A stretch of 64,000 bases of DNA from Chrysopilus asiliformis (Eukaryota; Arthropoda; Insecta; Diptera; Rhagionidae): the NCBI GenBank assembly GCA_964034945.1, contig OZ035960.1, positions 20,943,487 to 21,007,486 on the forward strand. The letters are read 5' to 3'. The translations under genes were made by a program, and so were the position numbers. This document shows, piece by piece, positions 13,301-28,300 of the stretch. Every line of letters starts with the position of its first letter. The stretch's first letter is position 1. The notes below the pieces were generated by a model, which saw only the letters and a list, made by a program, of their open reading frames with translations, had not been told where the DNA came from and ran no database searches.

Positions 13301-16300
13301 CAACCCTCACGATATGGATCTCCAGATGAACCTCCTGGACACTGACATAGATATCCTCCAGGTGTGTTTGTGCAAATAGCTCCATTTGGACATGGGTTTC
13401 CAACGCACTCGTCAATATCATTGCAACCTCCCAGAGTTTGTGCACTTCCAGTATATCCTTCACCACACAAACACTGAGCTGCTCCATTCACTAACATACA
13501 ATGGGCGTTCGGGCCGCACGTAATTGTCTCACATGGATGACGGCAATCATTTCCTACATTTGGATTCGGACAAAGACATCTCTTCTGATCATCACAAATT
13601 GCATTGCCAGGACAATCGGCATCCGCCTTGCACGTTACAATGGCCACACATCGGATTAAAGGATCTGGATCGGGAATTGCATTTTCTGGGCACTTGCATG
13701 AGTAGCCACCGTTCAAATTTACGCAAATTGCACCCTCTCCGCATTTGTTGGGTTTAGAGCACTCATCGATGTCATTACATTTAATGGTGGCGTCGCCTGT
13801 GAATCCTGGAGGACATCGGCAAAGGTAGCCACCAGGATTATTTGTGCAAGTCGCATTAGTTCCACAACGTCCGAATGGTCCATGGATTAGGTCACATTCA
13901 TCAATATCTATGCAACCAGCAGATATATCGTTCGGATTAAACGTCCAGCCATCATCGCAGATACAATAAGCTTCATTGCCATCCGGTTTGCAGTATGCGT
14001 GATCTCCGCATTTCACATCTTCGCAGGGCTGTTTGCATTGGACTCGCGGTGGGGTTCCGACATATCCTGCTTCACATTCGCAACGGTAAGATCCAGGTGT
14101 ATTTACGCAACTCGCATGGAGTCCGCAGGCATCAGAATGGGTTCGACATTCATCGATATCCACACAAATCGATCCTACAGGTTCGAAACCATCTTGGCAG
14201 AAACATTGTCCTTCAATACATTCCGCGTTGTTCGTGCAGTCAAAGTTGCTTGTGCATAAAATATTTACGTCAACCTGTTCGCAGGCAACTTTCGGGTCCG
14301 GTTTGCCTTCATATCCTTGGGGACAAAGACACGTATAACCTGGATCAGCATTCTGACAAACGGCATGGTTTCCGCATGGTTTGTCTAATGCTCTGCATTC
14401 GTCGATGTCGACACATCCCTTGAAGGGATCACCTGTATATTCTGGAAGACAGTTACATACGAAACTGCCAACTGTATCTGTGCACAGAGCGTTTACACCG
14501 CACGGATTATCTTGGCATTCGTTTACATCTGGAATTGATAAATTCATTAAAGCATGACCAATTTTAAAGCTATATAAGAGTCCATGAAAAATTGGTTTAA
14601 CTATGACAAAGTTTACTGTTTCAGTTTATGTATTCATGAGTTATGTAGTGTGTAAAAAGCGTTTACTAACTTTCACAAAATAAATCCCCCTGTCCGGAGA
14701 ATCCTGGCGGGCAAAGGCATTTGAATGAACCCGGAAAATTTATGCATTTTGCGTTAATTCCACAAGCATTTGGCCTCGTGCATTCATTAATATCGACGCA
14801 TTCCCTATCATCGTAACCCGCAGTGAAACCTGGGGGACACTTGCATTCAAATCCTCCATCCGTATTAATACATTCAGCACCCTCGGCACAAGGGTTGTTA
14901 AGGCATTCGTTATTATCTTTAAATGTGTTCGGTTCGTAGGCATTGGTTATTTGATGTGTGAGCAATATGAATGTGTTTGTTTATGTGTGTTTATGATATT
15001 GTGATCCGATTTTATTTTTGTGATGTATTAGATTCATGAAATTAGTATAGTTATAAATTAAATTAGTGATTTTTGAAAATTATGGTTAAAAAAGCCTTTG
15101 ATAATACATACCTTCACAGCCAAGCATGGGATCGCCCCGGAAACCTTCCGGGCACAAACACTTGAAACTACCATCCATATTCGTGCATTGCGCATTTCGG
15201 CCACATGGTGATCTCCCACATTCATCATAGTCCAGGCAACCTGTCGTTGAGCGGGCATCACCTTCATAACCTGGAGGACAGTTGCAGCGATAACTACCCT
15301 CAAGATTAGTACAGATAGCACCAGGGCCACATGCAGATTTCGCATCCGCACATTCATCAACGTCTATGCACCCATCATATGGATTTCCGATAAAACCTTG
15401 TTTACACTGGCATGTGTAATTTCCAGGAACATTTACACAATCCGTATTATGACCACACACATTTGGCTTTTGACATTCGTCGATATCTGGAATGTAATTT
15501 AAAAGTGTTAATTTCAATTCAATTAAAAAAATTTTAATTTCCAGACTGCACCCTAGCAGCTGTGTTGGTGTATAACATGAATCTGCCACTAGAAATGTCT
15601 CTAATATAGTGGCAGATACGTGTCATACACCAAAAATTTTAAATATGGCAACATATCTCTTAAAGTAGCTTAAGTCGATCTTCAAACGAAGCAAAAATCC
15701 TGAAAATTGACTTAAGCTACTTTAACTTATTTCCACAGATATATTGTATCAAACAGAAATTGACCTTCTTCCAATATTAATTTTAAAAAAATATAAATGT
15801 AGGTAATTATTTTAAATGCAATTTTTGCAAATAGCACACTTACCGGTACAAAGCTGTTCGCCATCACCTTCATAGCCATCTTTACATTTACATAAGAAAT
15901 GGGCAGGTAAATTACAGCATTCAGCATTTTCAACACATCTTGCCGCTATCGCTGGATCTTCGCACTCATCGATATCTAAATAAAAACAAATCATATTAAT
16001 TTTTTTGTTATTAACACAGAAGTTAACAGAAATATGCTCTGAGATTATGGCAACAACCATAATTTTCAATTTTTGCAAGATTGCGATTTACTGATATAAA
16101 TACGTTAATCAAGTATACGTAATTAACAGAAAGGTCAAAAATCGTTAAGCTTTCAAGAAAGTCATTCCCGCATCGTGGCTCTTCAACTTTTTTTAAAAAA
16201 AAGTACCAACAAAAAAAGGTCTTCCATTTTCCGTTGTTTGAAATTCCTGCTTAATTTACTCCCTACCGCGAGGTCATCAAATCCCGAATGATTTGTTTTG

Positions 16301-19300
16301 GTCAACGAAGAGCCACTGCTCCCTCAGATGCCACCGGGAAATCAAATAACCGGTCATCATTATGGGATACCCATGGTAATAATCAGGGAATGTTTAACAT
16401 GTAAAAGTATTTCCATTATACTGGCATTTGGAGAGAAGATAAATTACTACTTGAAGTCAATTTGTCCAGACCAAATTCTTTTATTTTTCTAGTTTAGAAT
16501 GATATCCCGAATTGAATTAATTAAATTATAAATCACCTGAGAAGTCCAGGACCATTTGGGTTTGGTTGAATAAACATACTTTGTTCATATGATAAGTAAT
16601 TTCAACTCCACTTTAGGTGTTGGGCTCCCACTTTTATGTTATTTTAATTTTAAGATTTATTACAAGGAAACTCATTTCGTGCTGTTGGTGGAGAATTGAT
16701 TTATGTAAAGCCACAGTTTTTTTCATTTATTCGGAAGATTGATTAACTTAAGCGTTGTAATAAATATAATTTGCCGAAAAATTGTTTCGAAAAGGCACAT
16801 GCAGAAACGTACCAAAAATAAGAAGCACAGAGCAAGTGGGAGGCTTTTTAGGGGAGGCAATTATGCAAAAAGTATTGTGAAAATCACAAAAACGGAGTCT
16901 TAACATTTTTGCCGGGAGAACCTCTGAGAAAGGCAAATTTTTAATGTTTTTGCGGGACTTTTGAATATGCGAATTTTATTGCAGAAATCAAGCAAATCTT
17001 CGGTGTAATTACTGAATCGGAATATCAATGGAACGACAAAATTAAATAAAAACTCTTGGAAAATAGCCATTAAGCCGTATTTCGAACTTTTAGGGAACAA
17101 CAAAATGACGGATACATGATGCCATTTTGCCGGAATCAGACAAACGGAGAGGATTCTCCCAAACGGTCGTTTTCGAACTCTTCCCTATTTTCATCCCTAA
17201 CGATCCGTTTTGACAAAATTGATTTTTTCCTCTTTTTTGGTACGCTTTATGAGGTTTCTAACAAAATATTAGACCCTCATACATCAGGTTTCTAACAGAT
17301 GAGGTTTCTAACAAAATATTTGATAAAAAAAAAGTTTTGGAATGGTAGGAGGTTTAAAGTTAGCTGAGTTAAGGATCTAAATGGGTTAACCCAATTTTTA
17401 GGAACCTCCAAAGATCAGTCTTCAAGGAAGTTCTTCTAAGTTATTTATTTTTACTTTCGGTCACTCTTTGTCGAAATTTCTCTTCGTCGAAATTTCTCTA
17501 CGTCGAAATGTCTATCGAAATTTCTATTGCACCCGCCAAACTGATTCCTGGAGATGGGCCTCATCTATACAGGCACGCCACTGGACACTGTACTTTGGTA
17601 ATTGAATTTTTTTTAAAATTAATGTTTACATATCGTGTAACATAAATATTATAAACATGTACTGGCCGCTTCAAGTATAGTTCACAGTATTATGACCTTC
17701 AACTGCACCGACATACATTTTAGAAAATTTGCCGTTTCTACTCAAAATTCCAATTTAATTGGTGTGCTTTGAAATCGTAAACTCCCACGATCCGTCCGTC
17801 CGTCTGCGAAGATGATCACCTTATAGCCAGATCACATGAATTTGAAACAGGTATGAAAAAAGCCCCTACGGTGTTTCTCAGCGCGATATTCTTATTGTTG
17901 TGGTAAATTATATTACCGAGAGACGTAATATTCGCACGTTTAGTCCGTTAGACAGTGGAATTCATGCTCAAACCACAGGCAAAAAAAAATAATCATTCGA
18001 TACAGACGAAAAAAATCAGGTAAGTATTTAATTTATTATCACCCCTGCGAAATGGGAGATGTCGGTAAAAGATCCGCCATGAATAATTCCGTATAGAAGA
18101 TGTGCGCTTCGTACGCGATACGGGGATAAGTTTCAGGGTTGAATTGTATGGAAATGAAGGTTGACTATGTAAATAAATGTGGCAATGATGATGGGCTCCA
18201 CTTAATGCCAGTCAGGATGATGTGATGCGATTTGATCGCACGTTACAAGATCACCATGTCGCATTGTGCGTTTGAAAATAGTTTGCGCACTGTACCAGAT
18301 AAAGAGGGCAACCGACAAGCGCAATGAAGAAAAACAAGCCAGAATAAATATAAAAACGCCAGAGCAAAATAATGAAAAAAAATTAAGTCTATAAGCGAAG
18401 AATTATCCAACGCAATTAATTCAGGTGTGCGGTGATTGCGATTGTTTTTCTGGCACTATACGCGTCACAAAAGTGGCACAAAGCGCGGCCGCCATGTGAA
18501 GGTGTCAAGTACAATACTGAGATTCATGGATGCATTTCATATACCTTTAGAAATCCATAGTGCGTCATGCAGATTTTCTCTTTTTCCCGCAGATTGCATG
18601 GAGGTGTCCCGTAAATTATGCATGAAATTATGCTATTATGCTATAATTTTAGTCTACACGCCGCAGTAATTCACGTCAGGCTAATTCTCGATTTTTTCCA
18701 CTGAATATATACAAAAATGTGTCAATTTGCTATTTGAATACGTTGTACACACGCATGATGATATAAAGAAGAGTTATTCGCTATTCTTGTAAACGCAAAA
18801 TCGATTTTCTATTTTACTATATTACTGTTGTAGGATTTCGCACTAACAGTGATTTATGTTTTTATCGCAACATTAAGATCTCTAAGAGCAGGTAATTAAG
18901 AAGAAGAAAAAAGAATTTCTTGAGGTTACGTTGACGCGAGGTTAGAGGCATTCGCCATTCTTGACCAAGCGCAAGTACCAAAGCCACGGCTCTATAGATG
19001 CTGATGGTGAATGCTAAGCTAGCAAGGTCGATGACTTCTTTGTTGAAGATTACTTGAAGATTTCCAAAGTCATGGCTTTTCTGATGAGATGATTAATTGC
19101 AAGTTGTAAAAGCTCAAATGATTTACCGCTTAAGCTCGGAGGGAAATTGAACCAATTAGCGGAGATTTGTTCGGCTAAACATTTTTGAAAAAATCAAAAT
19201 AATCATTAAATGATTTCTGTCCCATATGATGATCACGACTCCATTTTGGCCAGTGGCGAAAATGCGTAAAATCCATGCTGAGAAAACGAAATTCTATCGA

Positions 19301-22300
19301 AGGTAGTTTTCGTATTGGAAAATCTCTTGCTGATTTTCAATAATGGAATTCTATTGTGGCATACTTGCATAAAGTTCACATCATTGCCCATAGAAAACAA
19401 TAATCAATTCTGATTTTTTTATTCGAAAAAGGTTCTATAAAATGTTCTAAACAATGCGAAATTCTATACAATTAAGGAATAACTGCGTTTCATTATGAAG
19501 AGGTACGAAATTTACATCACAAAAACAAATTTTGTGGGTTTAAAATTTTATTTATTAGTTTTATAACACGTATGATTAACTCATTCTAAAGTGACAATCT
19601 TTCTCTGTGTTTTACAAAATCTACATGAATTTTCTCATAACATTTCGATGTTTCTATCAAAATGTAAAAATTTTTCAGTATAAACGGTTTTTTGGCTAAA
19701 CATTATAATATTTGGCTGAACATTATATAAAAAAATAACGGTAAATATCGATAACGGTTCGAGATATAGAGTTCTCGTGAAAAGTAAAAACATGGCAAAT
19801 ATTAATGTCTTCAATTTCCTTCGTGTGAACCATTATCGGTTAGTTTGGGAAGAAAACGCAATTTTTTTTATTCAAATCAGAGTACGTCTCGCGCAAAATT
19901 TTTTAAATGGAAATTTCAGTTAACCAACTAGTGTAAAACCCGCCCATTGGTACTAAAAATCTCTCCTTAATATTTCATCTCAATCGGATCAATGGTTCAC
20001 AAGCTATAAGCGAACATACAGCCAGACACACAACGCTTCTTTTATAACACCATATATTTTCGCACCTTCTTTGAAATCTTAAAGTTATTCTTCTATCCAA
20101 CACAAGGTTTAGTTCTTTCGTTTGATTTGCGTTTTTTTTCTCCCATCCCTCTAAAATACCTCGTCCGATTGAACTGAAATTTCGTCTTAGGTTTTCTAAA
20201 GCGAAGAACTCACCGCAGTCTCATAAAGACTTCGTATATTATGAGTTTTGATTATTATGTCAGGCGCTTTTTACTCTACCCAGTACATAAATTTATGTTA
20301 AACAAAAGTTAAACAGAATTGATTTTTCTTACGTTATTTCCAGAAGGAGTTTAAGAGCAATCAAGTAAAATCGCACAAATTTTCTGATCGAAAGCATTAA
20401 AAATTTAAATTAAACGTAATTTACAATAATGTGAAAGCAAAATGTGGCTATTTCTTAGCCCAGTCATCCTGATTGATGGACATGCATAATAAAAATAATG
20501 CATATTTCATAATGAAAATAATGAATTGAAAAATACCAAATAAACCGAATTGCTTGGAAAACCTATGATCATTTTAAAATTCATGATCATTAACGTCTCT
20601 AATTGCGTAGAAAATGCAACATAGTACACTTTAAGTTCATCGTAAAATAATGTAAGGTTATCCCTTTAATGTTCAAAAGTGGCATTAGAGTTGAATGCAA
20701 CACTCAAGATGTGCCCACATATGAATCGTTGAATCATTAAAAAATCTTGGTCTCGGTCAGTCTATGGAAGTAGGCTTGATAAATTTCTCAGACCGTAATT
20801 ACTCTTAATAACCAAATGATTTATTCCTCAAGCAACTCTCACTTATTATTATTTATTATAATAATTGTTTCTTAGCATCACGTAAACAAACGCTGTACAA
20901 AGTGAAATATTTTTACAATCTATCTAAACATTTTTTTTTCATACATATACTATAAAAATGTAGTTAATACTTTTATGTTTTATAGAAGTTAGATTAAAGG
21001 GTTTTTGAAAAAAAATCATAAAAAAAAGTGGAAAAATCTTGTGTTTTAGACAGCTTTTACATTATTTTAGACAGCTTTTACATTATTTTAGACAGCTTTT
21101 ACATCTGACACCTTATTTTAGACAGCTTTTACATCTGACTCTTTATTTTAGACAGCTTTTACATCTAACACAGCGAATTTTATTCTTCGACACTAAATTC
21201 GTGTTGCACAGTTTACACTGCGACACAAAACTCTGAAATTTATTCTGTGATAGATTAATAAAATTTGCGGAATAAATTCTGAAAAAAATTCGCGGACAAA
21301 TTCAAGAAAAAAATCGCAGGTGTAAACAGGGTCTTAAGGGCAATTTCGAACTGAAATGACAAAAAGTGTTTTCTACTAATTATGCTCTTCAAATTAATCC
21401 TCTTACTAAAATATGTTTACGCTGTGAAATGGCTTAATGCTTATTTTCTATGAAGTCCCTTCAAGTTATTTTCGTTTAATATTTTCAAAAGTTAATCTAC
21501 TTTGGCCGATCATGGTTTTCGCTATTTCCCTATTTCGCTATCTCGTATAGCAAATCGTCGGGTTGTCTTCTCTTCCTGTGCCCGGAAAGTAGGTAGAATA
21601 CATACCTTAGAATTTCCAGCGATTCGGTGACGTTGAACTAACAACCATCACCATCTTAATCGCATGGGGGCAATGATCTCTTTGCCCGGTTGATGTTTCA
21701 TGCAGCAATAACTTCTAACATGTGATTTTATATGGCATTTCCTCGATGTGGAGAAACTTATGGTTAGAAAACATAAGAAGAAAAGAAATAGCCCTAGAAA
21801 AGCGCGCACTCCAGCGAAAGGTTTAGAATTAGCTACACTCGTATAGAATCGCTATAGACCCACCATAGACGCAACGAGAAATGTCAGCCCATTAGGCAGA
21901 GTAGAATCCCAACAGATCCACTGGAATATCATCGTAATCTTTGGATATTTTTGCAGGTAAATTGCAAGACTAGCAGAGCTACTCGTTGAACTCTTTTCTC
22001 TAGTTTCTGCGGCTTTCAAAGCTTCTACTTTCGGTGTTGTTGACTCAAAACTCACTTCTTCCGTGATCGTAATCGAAAACAAAAGGTCGCACAGAGTTCG
22101 ACAAAGTGAATTAAAATTTCCTCCAGATGTAAGAATAAGAAATGAAAAAACTATTCTCAATGACCAAGAGTATCTGGCTGATACAACTCTGCGGTATATT
22201 CCGAGTTATGTGGCATATTTATGTTGTATCTCAAAGATTTTCATGCACGAATTCTTCTTTGGCGTTTGCATCAGTGAAAAAAAAAAGATTGGCATAACCT

Positions 22301-25300
22301 TAGAACGCTGCGAGCATAGAATGGCCAATCCTGGCAGTTGTTACACATTGAAAGTCCATTAAAATTGGCAAATCGTGAATTTTCCATTTGACCATATTGC
22401 CCAGAATTCTTTGATCGAAATGCTCACGGATTGGCGAAATGTGAAAACTATTTTCGCAAATATTGCAATAGTGAATCTGTTCTGTTTTATGGTTTGATTT
22501 CGTGACACTGCAAATCACCTATTCTATATGTACTCTTCCTAGTGTTTATGGTTTATTTGCAGCAGGTATTAATGATAGTTTTCTGCAGTGCCAGTAGCAA
22601 TAACAAAAACGATTGTAGAATTTACGATTGCATGAAATCGGGATTGGCATTTGACCTCGAGGACGTTCACATTTATTGTGTTTTTTTTTACCATGCAGCT
22701 AAACCAGATTTTTACGGAAATAAAAAGCGAAATTTTCTACTCGTTAAGCTGCATTTTTAACCTTTTCTGGTCTTCTTTTGTTTTTTTTTTCTTTTATTGT
22801 AGTTAAAAGTTATAATGAAAACAAAATCATTATAAAAGCAAACATTAAAAAATTAAGGGTTCAAACTTCAAAACCAGATAAAAGCTAACCGATGAAATTG
22901 TTTATAAAAAGTGAAAAAATTTAAGGTGTGATCAACACAAGACTTTGCTCTGCAATATTTAGTTTCGGAAAAATATATAAAAAATAATATTTCAAAACCC
23001 GTTAAAGATATGTAAAAACCGTTATAGGAAAAAATGCAAGAAATGTTATATGCTTCAAATTTTGTAGGGTAACCATATTTTTTTTGTATCAATCTGGGGA
23101 TGACTGTTGTAATCGGGTGGCAGACATTTGATGGTAAGTTATTACAAAGTTTGATTGTTCGTAGAAAGAAAATCTCCTGAATTTCACTGTACGGCCGAAC
23201 AGGAATTTAAAAAAAATAATTGTACGCGTGTGGGATTACCCATCGCGAAGAAACATTCTATAGAAATTTAAGGACATTTACCCTCAAAGAGTAGAAGATT
23301 CTGGAGTAACGAAAGAGTATAGATTTTTCTCTTATCAGTATAGATTTTTCTCTTATCTCTAGTATAGACTTTTCTCTTATCATTTGTATTGCATTTTTAT
23401 ACCCGTATGCTGAAACCAAAGGGTATATTAAATTTGCGTTACCGTTTGTAACGCCAAGATCCCGTTATCACACACAAAAATGAATTACACCAGTGTGTTT
23501 AGAATGATAAAAAAAATGAATTTTGCATGTCCGTCCGTCTGCCCGTCCGTTTGTGGTGCGGACTATGGGCCCACGGATTGAGCTAGAGACTTGAAATTTT
23601 ACGCAGATTCGTTTTTCGTAAAATGCGAGGCTAAGTTCGTTCATGGGAAAAAATTGACTTAATAGTCCATTAGGGGGGGAACCCCCTATACCAACGAAAA
23701 CGTTTTTTGTGAATATCTCAAAAACGGTGCATCTTATCAAAAAAGTCCAGGAACAAAAGTTATTTAGGATATGATTCTACATCAAACTTCCATACATCAA
23801 AATCCGATTGGAAAAAATTTTAAAAAATCTTATTGAAAAGTTTGACTTCAAAATGGAATTTTGATACATTTGTTCGCCGTTCACTTAAACTTCGAACAAT
23901 GCCATATCACCATACGGGTTTTCAATAATTGCCAGATTGGCAACTATAGCTTTTGTTATGTTTTTAAGTCAGTCCAGCACATGTAGGAAAATTTTTGGAC
24001 AAATATTTTAAATATTTCTGATTTATATTAAATATAGATGATTTTCCATGGTTCTTCATAACTTCTCAACTATATCAAATATCATTACTGCAAAACGGTA
24101 GTAAATTACATGTTAGTTGTGCACTATATCATATAACACTAAAATAATAAAGTACAACCTGAACTACATTTTAATATGCAAATTGCATTCTGATATGCAC
24201 TTGTACGAATTATATAACATAGAACAAAATAATCATAATATCGCATGACCATTGCTCAGCGATTGTACCTCGTGTTCAATTCTGATGGTAGGCGCCCGTC
24301 TTCTTTATGGCAAATCTAGAGAATATTGCAAACATAGCATCATCAATGAGTTTCTTATCATTAAATGAAAATCTGAAAAACCTCCGGTAATTATATGCAA
24401 TACTGTAGCATGGCCATATTCCGTTATAATGATACGATCATCAAGTTTAAGCCTTGAATTTTAAGTAATTTCATACTTTTTCACTTGAACAGACGACCGA
24501 CGCCGCCGCACGTCACCAAAAACTATGTGGCTTTGAATTTAGGGAAATAGGCGCAGTAACCAATCATGTTTGTTATTCTAAATTTGTGGCAGACGTAAAA
24601 AAATGTTTACTGCTTTTAGATTAATTTTCTCGTTTTAATATCCATTCTGTTTTTCACCAATGCAGGAAAATTTGTATAAGCTGACAAACTGATTGTTACG
24701 CAGAATAAGGAAGTTACCATGTGATATCATATCCAGCCACATTCAGTAATAATATTAAATGTCACTTTGTTACTTAATCGATTTTTTTTCCTAGTTGTAG
24801 TTATTCGAGTATTACGGTCAGTCGTGATAGTCAATGAAGCATATTCAATAAATTTACGTTATAATTTCTCGTTTGTAGGCGCATATTCGCAACTATTAAT
24901 TAATTTATCCATGTTGGTATATTATACCGGAGAAAAACTAGATTTTAGATTTGTGTTATGAGATTTTAAGATAGCCTATATCTTGAATTTCGATACTCAT
25001 TCTGCATATTCGACTGCCACGTAATTGACTAAGGTAAGAAATTCAATGTAGGTTAATAAAAGTACAGTTATAAGAAACGATTTAATGTAATTATTACCTG
25101 AATTATATTGTAAATAATATTACAAGAAGATTAAAACCAATTAAACGGATTTTAAGCCGTTTCATATCGATCCGATACATCGTTCAGAAGATGTTTCAAA
25201 ACTATGTAATTAAATTTGATACCGTAAATAGCATTAAAAAAAACTTTTAGCATGTTCAAATGCCAGTTTTTTTGAAATTTGTATGAAGTTGACTATCCTG

Positions 25301-28300
25301 CAATTTTGTATGAGGATTGAAAGGTCTTGTAAAATTTTCTTAGACATTTCTACTAAGAGAGGATGTATTTTTATACTTGATATACTTGATATACTTGCAG
25401 GTACCAGCAGGGAGACCGTGCCCTCAGGAACCAACCCCCTACCCCTTCCTGCCCCTTGTATTATTAAAAAATCTTGTTTTTTTATATTTATGCATTAAAT
25501 ATTGGTGTTTAATATTCCTAAAATAAAGGTGAAATAACAGTGAAAGCGTCATGTGGTGCATCACGTGAAAAAATCCTTCGGACGCATATGAAAACATTCT
25601 CTTCATGGTTGAAACTTTTATTCAAATGTTGTCGTTTGGACCTCTACTTTACAAGCGTGTCAAGAGGTTACTACAAGACCAACCCGAAGTGGTTTTAGTC
25701 ACGTTTAGATTTTGGGCAGGTTTTGGTCCATTCAAAATAACGTTCAAATCTTCGGTTTGTTCTCCTAACAAAGGTCCTTGAATTCTCGGTAATAAAAACA
25801 TTTGGCAAAGGTTTTAATTTTCAGGGGATGCAGAAAAATCGTTCAGTGTCAAAATTTCTTCTTCGAAAATTGTGTGTTTTTAACCAAACTTTTAAACCCA
25901 AATAAAACCGCCTTTATCTTAAACTTGTTTCAGAACCAATAAAAATAGCAAAATGTGATTTTTTATGTTATTTGTCTAATCAAAAAAAGAAATTTTTCCC
26001 CGTAAAACAACCGCGCGATAAGCTTTATTAAGAAATTTATTTCATATTCTTTGTGAAAAATTCGAAAAATTGTATTGCAAAACACCGATCCAATACCATT
26101 ACAACAGTGAGGTGATGATAAAAATTATTCATTTTACTTAAAATACGCTTTAACCCTTTCTTCACTGTAGTCAGTATCACATCTCAGTTGCGAGGGGATT
26201 TTTGTTCCAGCCAAGTGGACATGGAATGCAACTTCAGTCACTCAATTAAGCAATTCGGAGAATAAGAATTAACTTAACAAAAAAAATTAGCCACGAACGA
26301 TTTACTTGAAAACTCTTAACGCATCACGGATTCACAAAATAAAACACTTGAATTTCAAGAAGTTTTTGATTGTCAAAAAAAAACGTTAAAATTATTCAAC
26401 ATTGACAATTGTATATACAAAATAGAGACATAGATAAATATGTAATAAATAAGAAAAATCCTATCTAAACCAAAGTATAGAATCACCTGTGACGACCTTG
26501 ACTGGTTGGCTTGTCATCTTGTCCAAATACCTGTAATTTTCTACCTTGTCACTCACTTTAGTGAGATGCCTTGTCGAGGCACTGAACCACAATTTCGTTA
26601 TGAACTTTTCCTTTCTTTTGAGTTCAAGTGTTTTTTCACATTTTTTTTTGTGGACATTAAGTGCATGTCTTGCTTTTTAAAACGTGTATTTTTGAGACTG
26701 CACAACACACCCTTGAACAACCTTTGTGTTACGTAACAAAATAATGTAATTTAACCCCAGAGCATATCAAATATATATTTTTTTTTAAATTGCATAGACA
26801 TTTCTATATTGACTTACCTTCACAGTGGAGTCCATCGCCACGATATCCAGGAAAGCAGGTACATGTGAAACTGCCTAGCGTGTTGGTACAATGTGCAAAT
26901 ACATCACATGGCCGATACTTGCACTCGTTCTCATCTGAAATAATATCAAAGATTTTTTAATATGGAATTTAGAATATTGGCTGTGAAATTAAAAACAAAT
27001 CTGATGATTCAAGATGCGTTCGCTTCAACTTCGAGTCGTAAATGAATTTAATTCAATTTTTGTAATAATTTTAAAATAAAACGAGAATGTGAACCCGTCA
27101 TTGCCGGGTTAAAAAAAACCCTAATGCTACATTTACACGAATGACAAATTTGTCATTTTTTTCTTGTCATTATGTTAATTCCCGTGTAAATGGCATAATT
27201 TTTGTATTTTTTTCTGTCAGAAAATATCAATCTCTCATAAAAAAATGAACTTGTCCATTCTTTTATGCCAGATTGTCATTCGTGCAAACGCAATATTAGT
27301 TATGACAACTTTAGTATTTAACTTTTGTCATAACTAATATTGCGTTTGCACGAATGACAATCTGGCATAAAAGAATGGACAAGTTCATTCTTTTATGAGA
27401 GATTGACATTTTCTGACAGAAAAAATTTCAAAAATTATGCCATTTACACGGGAATTAACATAATGACAAGAAAAAAATGACAAATTTGTCATTCGTGTAA
27501 ATGTAGCATAATGCTAATTTTCCCAGGAAAAAATTGAAAAAAACTATATATGCGTTATCCTTACAGGACCTGCTGTCTCGAATTTTGAAAGTACGACGTC
27601 AGATTCGTGATCAGCGACCTCAAAAACCACTAAATCAGATATACTCCTAAATGATTCTCAATCGTTAAAGTATGTCTGGCGAATCTTTACAACTACACGC
27701 AGAGAAAAAATAGTAAATTTAACTACGAGTATATTATATTGAGGAGTCGGCACGATAGTTGATTTAAATTACAAATATGGCCAAAATCGACAAGTTTTAT
27801 AATAAACTAGCTTGCATACCCGTCGTTGCCGGGTTAAGTTTTTTCAATTTTTTTTTATGGTCGATGTTGGAGCTAAACTTCAGGCCAATCGGCTCGGTAG
27901 TTTCCCCGCGAAAGGGTAACATAGAAGAAGGGCTAAATTTCGAGATTACTTTACTCCCTCCCCTTACTCCCCCCACCTCTCGGGCTACTTTTTAATGGGT
28001 CTATGTTGGGGCTGAACCCCCGATGAACATCTATGCCAAATTTCAGGCCAATCGGTTCAGTAGTTTCCCCGCGAAAGAGTAACATAGCGCAAAAACTAAG
28101 TTTCGAAATCACTTTACCCTCTCCCCTTACTCCCCTCACCCCTCGCGCTACTTTTGCGTATGCCTATGTTGGAACCAGAACTACCACGGACACTCATGCC
28201 AAATTTCAAGTCAATCGATTCAGTCGTTTTTGCGTGAAAGAGGAACAGACAGACAGACAGACACCAACTCATTTTTATATATTAGTATGATTTAACTACT

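Larger units (their letters stand above)
15487..15843 (-). other. dpy: 357-bp dpy intron carrying two hairpins
   Basis: The intron between coding exons 5 and 6 is mostly filled by two adjacent inverted repeats (15565-15633 and 15660-15725, listed separately). The rest is AT-rich, with normal splice ends. Confidence 0.85.
15976..26817 (-). other. dpy: 10.8-kb dpy intron
   Basis: This is the largest intron fully inside the window. I found no cysteine-module exon in it. Identifiable contents are short tandem repeats (17470-17525, 21044-21167, 23316-23381, 25372-25397) and one Helitron-like copy (23398-23972). A less AT-rich block at about 17900-18700, free of obvious repeats, could hold regulatory elements, but the sequence alone does not show this. 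Confidence 0.7.

Noticed and set aside
4888..14423. Many long open frames overlapping the dpy exons in other frames and on the plus strand
   Set aside because: They are shadows of the exons. They lack the regular cysteine pattern and continue across no splice junction.
17790..17815. GTCCGTCCGTCTGCG as a further Helitron-like copy
   Set aside because: Only the short CCGTCTG motif is shared. Neither the TATACCC start nor the CACCATACGGGT end is present nearby.
21039..21236. Plus-strand frame with FRQLLHY repeats
   Set aside because: Translation of a DNA tandem repeat, with no start context or homology.
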